Position numbers and translations under genes: made by a program
The notes under the pieces: model-generated
What the model was told of the DNA's origin: nothing
Database searches by the model: none
Seen by the model: the letters and a program-made list of their open reading frames with translations, nothing else
Source of the DNA: Mycolicibacterium diernhoferi
GTDB lineage: Bacteria > Actinomycetota > Actinomycetes > Mycobacteriales > Mycobacteriaceae
NCBI RefSeq assembly: GCF_019456655.1
Contig: NZ_CP080332.1
Coordinates: forward strand, 5,890,001-5,954,000
DNA: 64,000 bases
Direction of reading: 5' to 3'
Shown: positions 36,204 to 44,568 of the stretch, piece by piece
How positions within the stretch are numbered: position 1 is the first letter of the stretch
How the letters are laid out: every line of letters begins with the position of its first letter

Positions 36204-37495
36204 TCGCGGATGACCCGGACGGCCGGCGCGGTCGACGCCGGGAGCAGCCCCCGCCCGTCGGCCGGGGTGTGCAGGTCCACCACCACGCCGTCGGCGAACC
36301 GGTAGGGCTGGGCGGCGATCAGGCCGACGAGTTGCCTTCGTAGCCGCGACATCTCGGCGCGGACGGTGACCGCCCGCGAGCCGTCACCGTACAGGTCGGC
36401 GGCCAGCTCGGTCGCACTGCGGCCGCCGCGATGGACGGCCAGCACCAGCAGGATCTCGGCGTGCCGCGGTGAGATGTCGCGCCGCCACGACCCCGACGGT
36501 CCCATCATCGCCAGCATCGGCGCACTCTGATTGCGCAGGTCCAGGGTGACCTGCGAGGTCCGCTCGGCAGCATCGGCGCCTGCCCCGTCCGCGGTCTCCT
36601 CGAGAGGGCGCACCAGCCACCCACCCGACAGCGGCTCCAGTTCACACGCACCGAGCGCCGGGATGAACACCCGTCCAGATTCGGCGTTGTGCGGCAACAG
36701 AATCCGATTGTGCGGGGGCAGTCGGTCGACTGCGGCCACCCACCCGTCCGGGTCCACCGCCAGGGCGGGTGCACCGATCCGGGCCAACATCGGGGCGGCG
36801 ACCGCGCGCAACCGGTTCAGGGTGCGTTCGTGCACCTCCCGCAGCCGGGATTCGGCCAGCCGCGCCACCAGGTCCACCAGCGCGACCGTGGTGGGGTGCA
36901 CGGTCGCGGCCGGTCCGGAGACATCGACGGCACCGATCACATGCCCGGTGCGCGGGTCCCGGATCGGCGCCCCGGCGCAGGTCCAGGTGTGGTGGCTGCG
37001 CAGGAAATGTTCGGCAGAGAACACCTGCACCGCCCGCCGGGAGACCAGCGCGGTGCCGATGGCGTTGGTGCCCACCGCGGGCTCGCCCCAGTCGGCGCCC
37101 TCCACGAAGCCCAGCCGATCGGCCTTGGACAGCACCCGCGGGGTGCCCGAACGCCACAGCACCCGGCCGCGGGCATCGGCCACCACCAGGATGTTGCTGC
37201 CATCGGCGATCACCGATTCCAGCCCGCGCGAGATGTCGGCCAGTACCGCCATCAGTCCCGAGGACTCGCGTAGCACATCCAGTCCACTGCGGTCGACCTC
37301 GGGCGGGTCGTGATGCTCGGGGTCAATCCCACTGTCCAGCAACCTGTTCCAGGATTCAGCTATGACCTGGCGCGGCTTCGCCGGCCCACGCCCACCGGCC
37401 ATGGTCGCGTCGTACACCTCGGAGAGCAGCATGGCGTACTGTCGCGGGTCGTCACCGATCGCGACCGCGGGCTCGGGGATCGAGGGGCCGGGCAT
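36185..37495 (-). CDS. GAF-domain transcriptional regulator (AcoR-like N-terminus)
   Basis: From the ATG at 37495 the protein has 436 residues. The N-terminal half looks like the GAF sensor of AcoR-type regulators, with NAIGTALVSRRAVQVFSAEH and WTCAGAPIRDPRTGHVIGAV. The sigma54 AAA domain of AcoR is missing. The C-terminal 90 residues form a winged-helix-like DNA-binding domain (RHAEILLVLAVHRGG, VRAEMSRLRRQLVGL). Such regulators often sit beside monooxygenase and dehydrogenase genes in mycobacteria. It is divergent from the flavin monooxygenase gene, with two like-sequence operators between. Confidence 0.82.
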   Translation of the reverse strand: MPGPSIPEPAVAIGDDPRQYAMLLSEVYDATMAGGRGPAKPRQVIAESWNRLLDSGIDPEHHDPPEVDRSGLDVLRESSGLMAVLADISRGLESVIADGSNILVVADARGRVLWRSGTPRVLSKADRLGFVEGADWGEPAVGTNAIGTALVSRRAVQVFSAEHFLRSHHTWTCAGAPIRDPRTGHVIGAVDVSGPAATVHPTTVALVDLVARLAESRLREVHERTLNRLRAVAAPMLARIGAPALAVDPDGWVAAVDRLPPHNRILLPHNAESGRVFIPALGACELEPLSGGWLVRPLEETADGAGADAAERTSQVTLDLRNQSAPMLAMMGPSGSWRRDISPRHAEILLVLAVHRGGRSATELAADLYGDGSRAVTVRAEMSRLRRQLVGLIAAQPYRFADGVVVDLHTPADGRGLLPASTAPAVRVIRDQRGQV

Positions 37496-37527
37496 CGTCC
37501 CGATTGTGCTCCCCGTCACAGGGAGTG

Positions 37528-37650
37528 TCACGCGCGGGTCACCGGCAGACCATCCCTCCGCCCCCAGCCGATACCGCGGCCGGCGCCGGTCACCAGGGCC
37601 ACCTTGCCGCGCAGCGGGGCGGGGATCGTGCGGGTCCCTGTGGCTGTCAT
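37528..37650 (-). pseudogene. Remnant of an SDR dehydrogenase gene (N-terminal 28-40 codons only)
   Basis: The minus-strand ATG at 37650 opens a frame starting MTATGTRTIPAPLRGKVALV and continuing TGAGRGIG, the cofactor-binding start of a short-chain dehydrogenase. After GIG the family sequence stops and the frame ends 12 codons later at 37528. The body, with the NNAG and YxxxK motifs, is absent. The gene was probably lost by deletion between the GAF regulator and the monooxygenase. Confidence 0.7.
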
Positions 37651-37663
37651 ACCGACATGCCCA

Positions 37664-37679
37664 TGTGAGCTGGCGCACA
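37664..37679. promoter_or_regulatory. Operator candidate 1 (SDR remnant/regulator side)
   Basis: TGTGAGCTGGCGCACA is an imperfect palindrome, TGTG(A)GC..GC(G)CACA. It lies 14 bp upstream of the SDR remnant start and 67 bp from a second copy. Confidence 0.5.
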
Positions 37680-37730
37680 ACCGTGAGGGTTGCAGGGGGT
37701 TGCAGCCCTTGTGCGCCGATCCCGGTCTGC

Positions 37731-37746
37731 TGTGTGCTGGCTCACA
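37731..37746. promoter_or_regulatory. Operator candidate 2 (monooxygenase side)
   Basis: On the minus strand this reads TGTGAGCCAGCACACA, which matches site 1 at 13 of 16 positions and fits the shared consensus TGTGAGCYRGCRCACA. Its last base is the A of the monooxygenase ATG, so bound protein would cover the translation start. Confidence 0.5.
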
Positions 37747-39593
37747 TGACTCAGACCGCTGACTTCCCCGTTGCCCCCTCGACCGCCACCCGGTCACCGC
37801 AGGAGCGGGTGGACGCCTGGCTGTCCGGCTTCGAGACGGCCCTGGCCACCCGCGATATCGAGCGGGCCACCGGCATGTTCGCCGCGGACAGCTTCTGGCG
37901 CGACCTGGTGTCGTTCACCTGGAACCTCAAGACTCTCGAGGGCCGCGCAGCCATCGGGGACATGCTGGAGAACCGGCTCGCCGGCACCGATCCCTCCGGG
38001 TTCCGAACCCGCGAGACCCCCACCGATGACGGTGACGGCGTCGTCTCGGCGTTCATCGAATTCGAGACCGCGGCGGGTCGCGGCGACGGCCACCTCCGCT
38101 TGAAAGGAAGCGATGACGGAGCGGACACCGCCTGGACGCTGCTGACCACCCTGCAGGAACTCAAGGGACATGAGGAGGCCAAGGGCGCCACCCGGGTGCT
38201 CGGCGCGGTACACGGCTCCGATCCCGACACCCGGTCCTGGGCGGAGCGCAGGCTCGACGAGGAGCTCGCACTGGGCCACTCCGAGCAGCCCTACACCCTG
38301 GTGATCGGCGGCGGGCAGGGCGGCATCGCGCTGGGCGCCCGGCTCCGGCAACTGGGTGTGCCCGCGATCGTGGTGGACAAGCACGAGCGCCCCGGCGATC
38401 AGTGGCGCAAGCGCTACAAGTCACTGTGCCTGCACGACCCGGTCTGGTACGACCACCTGCCGTATCTGCCCTTCCCGCCGAACTGGCCGGTGTTCGCCCC
38501 GAAGGACAAGATCGGGGACTGGCTGGAGTTCTACACCAAGGTGATGGAGGTCCCGTACTGGTCCAAGACCACCTGCCTGTCCGCGACCTTCGACGAGGCC
38601 GAACAGCGGTGGACGGTCGAGGTGGACCGCGACGGCGAGCGTCTCACCCTCCATCCGACGCAGCTGGTGCTGGCCACCGGCATGTCCGGCAAGCCGAACG
38701 TGCCGGCCTTCCCCGGCCAGGACGAGTTCACCGGTGAACAGCACCATTCCAGCCACCACCCCGGGCCCGACCAGTACGTCGGCAAGCGGGTCGTGGTCAT
38801 CGGCGCCAACAACTCCGCGCACGACATCTGCAAGGCCCTGGTCGAGAACGACATCGACGTGACGATGGTGCAGCGGTCGTCCACCCACATCGTGAAGTCC
38901 GATTCACTGATGGACCTGGGTCTGGGGGACCTGTATTCGGAGCGGGCGCTGGCCGCCGGGATGACGACGGAGAAGGCAGATCTGACGTTCGCCTCGCTGC
39001 CGTACCGGATCATGCACCAGTTCCAGATCCCCATCTACAACGCGATCCGCGAGCGGGACAAGGACTTCTACGAGCGACTGGAGGCGGCCGGTTTCGACCT
39101 GGACTTCGGCGATGACGATTCCGGCTTGTTCATGAAGTATCTGCGGCGCGGGTCGGGCTACTACATCGATGTCGGCGCATGCGATCTGGTCGCCGACGGC
39201 AGCATCAAGCTCGCGCACGGCAATGTGTCCCACCTGACCACGAATTCCGTTGTGCTGGACGACGGTACCGAGCTACCCGCCGACGTGGTGGTGTACGCCA
39301 CCGGGTTCGGTTCGATGAACGGCTGGGCCGCCGACCTGATGGGCCAGGAGGTCGCCGACCGGGTGGGCAAGGTGTGGGGTCTGGGCAGCGACACCACCAA
39401 GGACCCGGGACCGTGGGAGGGCGAACAGCGCAACATGTGGAAGCCCACCCAGCAGCCCAACCTGTGGTTCCACGGCGGCAATCTTCACCAGTCCCGGCAC
39501 TATTCGCTGTACCTGGCCCTGCAGCTCAAGGCGCGCTACGAAGGGCTGCCGACCCCGGTGTACGGGCTGCAGGAGGTGCACCACCTCAGCTAG
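37746..39593 (+). CDS. Flavin-containing monooxygenase with N-terminal SnoaL-like domain
   Basis: The 615-residue protein has two parts. Residues about 20-140 form a SnoaL/NTF2-like domain (RVDAWLSGFETALATRDIER, then FWRDLVSFTWNLKTLEG). From residue 184 a flavoprotein monooxygenase follows: VIGGGQGGIALGARL binds FAD, VVVIGANNSAHDICK binds NADPH, and DVVVYATGF is the FMO-type ATG motif. It should oxygenate ketones, amines or sulfur compounds. A divergent GAF regulator probably controls it. There is no ribosome binding site before the ATG, so leaderless translation is possible. Confidence 0.88.
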   Translation: MTQTADFPVAPSTATRSPQERVDAWLSGFETALATRDIERATGMFAADSFWRDLVSFTWNLKTLEGRAAIGDMLENRLAGTDPSGFRTRETPTDDGDGVVSAFIEFETAAGRGDGHLRLKGSDDGADTAWTLLTTLQELKGHEEAKGATRVLGAVHGSDPDTRSWAERRLDEELALGHSEQPYTLVIGGGQGGIALGARLRQLGVPAIVVDKHERPGDQWRKRYKSLCLHDPVWYDHLPYLPFPPNWPVFAPKDKIGDWLEFYTKVMEVPYWSKTTCLSATFDEAEQRWTVEVDRDGERLTLHPTQLVLATGMSGKPNVPAFPGQDEFTGEQHHSSHHPGPDQYVGKRVVVIGANNSAHDICKALVENDIDVTMVQRSSTHIVKSDSLMDLGLGDLYSERALAAGMTTEKADLTFASLPYRIMHQFQIPIYNAIRERDKDFYERLEAAGFDLDFGDDDSGLFMKYLRRGSGYYIDVGACDLVADGSIKLAHGNVSHLTTNSVVLDDGTELPADVVVYATGFGSMNGWAADLMGQEVADRVGKVWGLGSDTTKDPGPWEGEQRNMWKPTQQPNLWFHGGNLHQSRHYSLYLALQLKARYEGLPTPVYGLQEVHHLS

Positions 39594-39602
39594 GGTGCCG
39601 GG

Positions 39603-40055
39603 TCACCACACCCAGACCGACATGTCGTCGGGCGGGTAGTTCATGCAGACCTTGGTGGATGCCGCCACGACGCCTTTGTTGTTGAAGAAGATCTTGGCCC
39701 AGTTTGGCCAGTTCCAGGACAGCTGTTCGTAGAAGGCGTTGGTGGCGGTGTCCTCGGAGTACTGGCGGCGGCCGGCGTAGTCCATGGCGAAGAACCAGTG
39801 GATGCGGTCCTGGACGGCGCGGTGTACCTCCGGTGACTTGTTGTTGTAGTCGATCATGTAGCGCTCGTAGTAGACCGGGTTGGTGTCGCGGGTGGCGGCC
39901 AGGATCTGCTCGGCGGTGCACGGGGTGTGCAGGATCTTGTTGGGGATGGGGTAGTTGTCGGTGGCGTCGGCCGATGCGGTCGCCGGCGCCAGCGTCAGGG
40001 CAGCGGCCGCAGCCAGAGTCGCCAGGCTGTACTTCTTGAACGTCTTGAGTGTCAT
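39603..40055 (-). CDS. Secreted DUF5078 protein, Rv0455c-like
   Basis: From the ATG at 40055 the protein has 150 residues with a signal peptide ending near residue 29. The mature part has TPCTAEQILAATRDTNPVYY, YMIDYNNK and IFFNNKGVV and ends MSVWVW, which I recognise as DUF5078. Only two Cys remain in the mature protein (46 and 137), matching the single disulfide that cinches M. tuberculosis Rv0455c, a periplasmic protein needed for siderophore secretion. The gene overlaps the DUF732 gene by ATGA and follows mmpS-mmpL, so it probably helps this exporter. Confidence 0.85.
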   Translation of the reverse strand: MTLKTFKKYSLATLAAAAALTLAPATASADATDNYPIPNKILHTPCTAEQILAATRDTNPVYYERYMIDYNNKSPEVHRAVQDRIHWFFAMDYAGRRQYSEDTATNAFYEQLSWNWPNWAKIFFNNKGVVAASTKVCMNYPPDDMSVWVW

Positions 40056-40405
40056 GGCTTTTCCCTTCGGTCCCACTGTGCGGTGAGCAGAACGCGCTTG
40101 TCGGGGCAGTAGTAGTTCATCGCAGCGCCCAGGAACTGCCAGGCCTGTTCGGTGCTGCTGCCGCGCTGCAGCTGATCGGAGACGAATTTCGCCGAGTCGC
40201 GGGCGTTGAGGTCCACCCCGCGGTCGAGGCGTTTGCAGGCGATCTTGCCGATCCAGGCGTTGTAGTCCTTCTGCCCGTAGATGCCGTAGCTCTGCAGTTC
40301 CTTGGCGAAGGCGGTGTCCGGGTCGGCCTGCGCCGGCGCGGCCAGGGCCACCGCCGCAACCGAGGCGACCCCGGCGGTCAGCACCGCCAACTTGGTTCTC
40401 AACAC
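40052..40405 (-). CDS. Secreted DUF732 / haemophore-like protein
   Basis: The 117-residue protein starts with a GTG directly after the mmpL stop. A signal peptide of 27 residues ends at AQADPDTAF. The mature domain of about 90 residues has two Cys (in IGKIACKR and MNYYCPDKR) and is helical, as expected for DUF732. Some DUF732 relatives, such as Rv0203, bind haem and hand it to MmpL proteins. No clear haem ligand can be assigned here. Its operon position between mmpL and the DUF5078 gene suggests a periplasmic partner of the transporter. Confidence 0.8.
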   Translation of the reverse strand: MLRTKLAVLTAGVASVAAVALAAPAQADPDTAFAKELQSYGIYGQKDYNAWIGKIACKRLDRGVDLNARDSAKFVSDQLQRGSSTEQAWQFLGAAMNYYCPDKRVLLTAQWDRREKP

Positions 40406-43285
40406 TCAGACCCCTTGCTTCGTTTCCTGTTTGGGCCAGTCCACCGGCACCGGGCGCTCACGCACCCGTTGCGGCCACCAGAACCACTTACCCATCAGCG
40501 CGGCGATCGACGGCGTCATGAACGCCCGGATCACCAGGGTGTCGAACAGCAGGCCCAGACCGATGGTGGTGCCCACCTGGCCGATCACGGTCAGTTCACT
40601 GACCGCCATCGACATCATGGTGAACGCGAACACCAGACCCGCGGCCGTCACGACCTGCCCACTGCCGCCCATGGCCCGGATGATGCCGGTGTTCAGGCCC
40701 GCGTGGATCTCTTCCTTCAACCGGGCGACCAGCAGCAGGTTGTAGTCCGCCCCGACGGCCAACAGGATGATCACGGCCATCGGAAGCACCATCCAGTGCA
40801 ACGGAATTCCGATCAGGTGCTGCCAGACCAGTACCGAGAGCCCAAACGCCGAACCCAGCGAGACCACCACCGTGCCGACGATCACCGCGGCGGCCACGAT
40901 GCTGCGGGTGATGATCAGCATGATGATGAAGATCAGCCCGATGGACGCGATCCCGGCGATGATCAGATCCCAGTTCGCGCCGTCCTGCATGTCCTTGAAG
41001 GTCGCCGCGGTGCCACCGAGATAGATCTTCGAGCCCTCCAGCGGGGTGCCCTTGATGGCCTCCTTCGCGGCGAGCTTGATCGAGTCGATGCGCTTGATGC
41101 CCTCCGCGCTCAACGGATCTCCGTCATGGCTGATGATGAAGCGCACCGCGTGCCCGTCGGGGGACAGGAAGTTCTTCATGCCGCGCTTGAAGTCTTCGTT
41201 CTGGAAGGTTTCCGGCGGCAGATAGAAGGAGTCGTCGTTCTGCGCGGCGTCGAAGGCCTCACCCATGGCCGACGAATTGTCCTGCATCGCCGACATCTGA
41301 TCCTGTATGCCCTTCTGGGTCTGATACATGGTCAGCATGTAGGTGCGCATGTTCTTCATCGTCGCGATCATCGACGGCATCAGCGCGACCATCTGCGGCA
41401 TCAACGCATCGAGGCGCTCCATGTCCGGGATGATGTCCTCGATGCCGTCGGTCATCACGTCGATGCCGTCGAGGGTGTCGAAGATCGAGCGCAGCGCCCA
41501 GCAGCCGGGAATGTTGAAGCAGTGCGGTTCCCAGTAGAAGTAGTTGCGCATCGGCCGGAAGAAATCGTCGAAATTCGAGATGTTGTCCCGCAATTCGGCG
41601 ATGTCGAGCGTCATGTCCTTCATCTTGCCGACCATCGAATGCGTGACGGCGGCCATCTGCACGGTGATGGCGCTCATCTTTTCCATGTTGGTGATGGTCG
41701 TCAGCATGTCGTCGGCCTGCTTGAGCATGTTGGCCATCATGTCCTGCTGGTACTTCTCGTTCATTTTCTGCGTGGTGCCCTGCATGCTGATCTGGAACGG
41801 GATCGAGGTGTGCTCGATCGGGGTTCCCTGCGGGCGGGTGATGGCCTGCACCCGGCCGACGCCCTCGGTGCGGAAGATCGCCTTGGCGATCTTGTCGATC
41901 ACCAGGAAGTCCGCCGAGTTACGCAGATCGTGATCGCTTTCCACCAGCAGCAGTTCCGGGTTCATCCGGGCCTGCGAGAAGTGCCGGTCGGCCGCCGCGT
42001 AACCCTCGTTCGCGGGCAGGTCGGACGGCAGGTACGCGCGGTCGTTGTAGTTGGTCTGGTAGCCCGGCAATGCCAGCAGGCCGACCATGGTGACCGCGAT
42101 GGTGCTGACCAGGATGGGACCGGGCCAGCGCACCACGGCCGCGCCGATCTTGCGCCACCCGCGGGTGCGCATTGCCCGCTTGGGCTCCAGCAGGTTGCCG
42201 AAACGGGTGGCCACGGTGATGATCGCGGCCCCCATGGTGAGGGCCACCAGCACCACGACGGTCATACCCACGGCCAGCGGGATGCCCAGCGTCACGAAGT
42301 ACGGCATGTTCGTGAAGTGCAGGCAGAAGGTGGCGCCGGCGATGGTCAGGCCCGAGCCGAGCACCACATGGGCGGTGCCGTGGAACATGGTGTAGTACGC
42401 CGATTCCCGGTCCTCACCGGCGGACCTGGCCTCCTGATATCGGCCCAGCAGGAAGATGGCGTAGTCGGTGGACGCCGCGATCGCCAGCGTGACCAACAGA
42501 CTGGTGGCGAACGTCGAGAGGCCGATGATCTCGTGGTAGCCCAGGAAGGCCACCACGCCCCGGGCGGCCAGCAACGACATCAGCACCATGAAGATGGTGA
42601 TCAGCATCGTGAGGAACGATCGGTAGATCAGCAGCAGCATCACGATGATGACGGTGAAGGTGAGCGCCTCGATCATCCGCATACTGCGGTCACCGGCGAT
42701 CTGCTGATCGGCGGCCAGCGCCGCGGGTCCGGTCACGAAGACCTTCAGCCCGGGCGGGGTCTGCATGCCGTAGACGATGTCCTGGACGGCCTCGATGGAC
42801 TCGTTGGCCAGCGCTTCGCCCTGGTTACCCGCGGTGTACACCTGCACGTAGGTGGCCTGGCCGTCGGAGCTCTGCGCGCCGGCCGCGGTCAGCGGATCGC
42901 CCCAGAAGTCCTGCACGTGCTGGACGTGGAACGGATCGGCCTCCAGCTTGGCGATCATGTCCTTGTAGAAGTCGCGATCGGCCTCGTCGAGTTTCCGGTC
43001 GGCTTCCAGCACGACCATGATCGAGCTGTCGGAGGTGAACTCCTCGAACACGGTGCCGACCCGCTTGGTCGCGATCACCGACGGGGCGTTGTTCGGGCTC
43101 ATCGAGACCGAGCGCAGCTGCCCGACCTCTTCGAGCTGCGGGACCGACACGTTCAGGAAGCCGATCAGCACCACCCAGCCGATGATGATCGGCAGGGCCA
43201 GGGTGCGAACCCATTTGGCGATGCCACCGCGGCGCGGGGGCTGGGTGACCGGGATGGTGTCCGTCCGCAGTTCGTCTACGCTCAT
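40406..43285 (-). CDS. MmpL-family RND transporter (MmpL4/MmpL5 type)
   Basis: From the ATG at 43285, which has GAGG upstream, the protein has 959 residues and about twelve membrane helices. The proton-relay Asp-Tyr pairs are in [10 protein letters not shown] (Asp274-Tyr275) and [10 protein letters not shown]. Residues about 505-670 form a long Met-rich coiled-coil hairpin, with two Cys (589, 595) at its tip in [10 protein letters not shown]. This hairpin marks the MmpL4/MmpL5 group, which work with MmpS and export siderophores, glycopeptidolipid precursors or drugs. The ATG overlaps a 22-codon ORF linking it to mmpS. Confidence 0.93.
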   Translation of the reverse strand: MSVDELRTDTIPVTQPPRRGGIAKWVRTLALPIIIGWVVLIGFLNVSVPQLEEVGQLRSVSMSPNNAPSVIATKRVGTVFEEFTSDSSIMVVLEADRKLDEADRDFYKDMIAKLEADPFHVQHVQDFWGDPLTAAGAQSSDGQATYVQVYTAGNQGEALANESIEAVQDIVYGMQTPPGLKVFVTGPAALAADQQIAGDRSMRMIEALTFTVIIVMLLLIYRSFLTMLITIFMVLMSLLAARGVVAFLGYHEIIGLSTFATSLLVTLAIAASTDYAIFLLGRYQEARSAGEDRESAYYTMFHGTAHVVLGSGLTIAGATFCLHFTNMPYFVTLGIPLAVGMTVVVLVALTMGAAIITVATRFGNLLEPKRAMRTRGWRKIGAAVVRWPGPILVSTIAVTMVGLLALPGYQTNYNDRAYLPSDLPANEGYAAADRHFSQARMNPELLLVESDHDLRNSADFLVIDKIAKAIFRTEGVGRVQAITRPQGTPIEHTSIPFQISMQGTTQKMNEKYQQDMMANMLKQADDMLTTITNMEKMSAITVQMAAVTHSMVGKMKDMTLDIAELRDNISNFDDFFRPMRNYFYWEPHCFNIPGCWALRSIFDTLDGIDVMTDGIEDIIPDMERLDALMPQMVALMPSMIATMKNMRTYMLTMYQTQKGIQDQMSAMQDNSSAMGEAFDAAQNDDSFYLPPETFQNEDFKRGMKNFLSPDGHAVRFIISHDGDPLSAEGIKRIDSIKLAAKEAIKGTPLEGSKIYLGGTAATFKDMQDGANWDLIIAGIASIGLIFIIMLIITRSIVAAAVIVGTVVVSLGSAFGLSVLVWQHLIGIPLHWMVLPMAVIILLAVGADYNLLLVARLKEEIHAGLNTGIIRAMGGSGQVVTAAGLVFAFTMMSMAVSELTVIGQVGTTIGLGLLFDTLVIRAFMTPSIAALMGKWFWWPQRVRERPVPVDWPKQETKQGV

Positions 43286-43350
43286 GCGGCCACCTCGCAG
43301 GCTCGGGCGCCGCATTCAGTGCCGATGATTCGCTCGCGTTGCTCGCTCAT
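43282..43350 (-). CDS. 22-codon ORF bridging mmpS and mmpL (MIRU-like coupling)
   Basis: The ORF begins at an ATG overlapping the mmpS stop (ATGA, 43350-43347) and ends with a TGA overlapping the mmpL ATG (43285-43282). The peptide starts [10 protein letters not shown] and ends [10 protein letters not shown], with two Cys. It carries the GAGG ribosome binding site of mmpL in its last codons. It is thus fully embedded between two 4-bp overlaps, the arrangement described for mycobacterial interspersed repetitive units. Whether the peptide has a role or only keeps ribosomes on the transcript is unknown. Confidence 0.55.
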   Translation of the reverse strand: MSEQRERIIGTECGARACEVAA

Positions 43351-43811
43351 GCGGACTTGACCAGGCAATAGGTGTGCGCGCCGACGCCGTTGACGGTGCG
43401 CTCGTCCTTCACCTCGTCATCGACGGTGATCCGGCAGGACAGCGTGCTGCCGTCACCCTGGCCGGAGATGGTCGGGAACACCGACGGTGCGGTGGTGCTC
43501 AAGGTGATCTCCCAGGGCAGGGTGACGTTGTCGGCGCGCACCGGTTTGGCGTCCAGATCCATGTAGTTCACGTTCGCCGTGGCGCCGGGCTCGCCCCACA
43601 CCTCGTACTTGACCACCTTCGGGTCGAAGGGCTCGGTGTCATCGGAGGCACTGTTCTCGGTGGAGATGTAGCCCGGGCCGGTGCCGAAGAAGGTCCGCAC
43701 CCGCATCACGGTGAACGTCGCCACCAGCACCACCGCCACGATGACCAGTGGTATCCAAACCCGCTTCAGCACGTTCACCGTGGGCACGCCATCTCGTTGT
43801 AGGCCTTTCAT
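43347..43811 (-). CDS. MmpS-family membrane-anchored transport accessory protein
   Basis: The 154-residue protein has one N-terminal membrane helix (about 18-36, RVWIPLVIVAVVLVATF) and an outside beta-sandwich domain with VKYEVWGEPGATANVNYMD, LPWEITLSTTAP and Cys pairs, as in MmpS4/MmpS5. These bind the MmpL periplasmic domains and are needed for export. The ATG at 43811 is used; a GTG at 43778 would give the shorter N-terminus typical of the family. The promoter and operators at 43820-43855 lie directly upstream. Confidence 0.9.
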   Translation of the reverse strand: MKGLQRDGVPTVNVLKRVWIPLVIVAVVLVATFTVMRVRTFFGTGPGYISTENSASDDTEPFDPKVVKYEVWGEPGATANVNYMDLDAKPVRADNVTLPWEITLSTTAPSVFPTISGQGDGSTLSCRITVDDEVKDERTVNGVGAHTYCLVKSA

Positions 43812-43819
43812 GCAGCGTT

Positions 43820-43855
43820 GCTAACCGGCTGCAGCCCGGTTAGCCATATGGCTAA
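43820..43855. promoter_or_regulatory. TetR-type operator cluster between mmpS and tetR
   Basis: Two overlapping elements are present. GCTAACCGG and CCGGTTAGC (43820-43828, 43836-43844) are perfect 9-bp arms with a 7-bp gap. TTAGCCATATGGCTAA (43840-43855) is a perfect 16-bp palindrome. They share the half-site GGTTAGCC. The cluster starts 9 bp upstream of the mmpS ATG, so the divergent TetR protein probably represses the export operon from here. Confidence 0.68.
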
Positions 43856-43983
43856 GCTAGTACAAGTCAGGCGGCTAGAAAATGTGACGGGGACAACTTA
43901 TCCGCCGCATTGCGGCCCGCGGCATGTCAAAGTGTCCGGAATGTCGCGTCGATGATCGGGATGACGAGAAGGAAGGGATGACG

Positions 43984-44568
43984 ATGGCCAAGCCGGTGTC
44001 GCAGCGCGGGTTCGCGCGCGAGCGGGTGATCGAGGCCGCGCTGTCCCTGTTCGCCGAGCGCGGCGTCAACGGCACCTCGTTGCAGATGATCGCCGATCAC
44101 CTCGGGGTGCGGAAGGCCGCGATCTACTACCAGTTCCACACCAAGGACGACATCGTGCTGGCCGTGGTCCGGCCGGTGTTCGACGATATGGCCCGGCTGG
44201 TCCGCATCGCCGAGTCCATCACCTCCGCCGAGTCGCGCCGCGACGCGACCATCAGCGGATTCGTCGAACTCGCCGTGCGGCACCGCCGCATCGGGTCGCT
44301 GTTCTACGGGGACCCCGCCGTCATCTCGCTGGTGCGGTCGCATCAGGAGTTCGAGGACATCACCGACAGCCTGCGCGAACTGCTGATCGGCGCCACCCAC
44401 GATGTCGGCACCCGGGTCGCGATCACCATGATCACCGCGGGCGTCTTCGGCAGCACCGCCGAGCCCCATCTGCAGGACATCTCCGACGTCGACCTGCACC
44501 GCTTCCTACTGGACTGCGCCCAGAACCTGCTGCGCGCACCGCAATCGGCCGCCACCCCGTCCGGCTAA
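43984..44568 (+). CDS. TetR-family transcriptional regulator
   Basis: The ATG at 43984 has AAGGAAGG about seven bases upstream and gives 194 residues; an ATG two codons earlier is too close to that site. The N-terminal helix-turn-helix is clear (VIEAALSLFAERGVNGTSLQ, then DHLGVRKAAIYYQFHTKDDI). The C-terminal ligand domain is unremarkable. It is divergent from the mmpS-mmpL operon with strong palindromes between, so it is the likely local repressor, perhaps releasing DNA when it binds an exported molecule. Confidence 0.9.
   Translation: MAKPVSQRGFARERVIEAALSLFAERGVNGTSLQMIADHLGVRKAAIYYQFHTKDDIVLAVVRPVFDDMARLVRIAESITSAESRRDATISGFVELAVRHRRIGSLFYGDPAVISLVRSHQEFEDITDSLRELLIGATHDVGTRVAITMITAGVFGSTAEPHLQDISDVDLHRFLLDCAQNLLRAPQSAATPSG

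Noticed and set aside
40049..43360. 1103-codon open frame opposite mmpL
   Set aside because: It mirrors the mmpL coding sequence and is rich in His, Arg and Asp without domains; mmpL has clear motifs throughout.
43812..43983. IdeR iron box for the mmpS-mmpL operon
   Set aside because: The GGTTAGCC/GGCTAA elements look partly like an IdeR box, but the spacing and centre do not fit the 19-bp IdeR consensus and instead form TetR-like palindromes.
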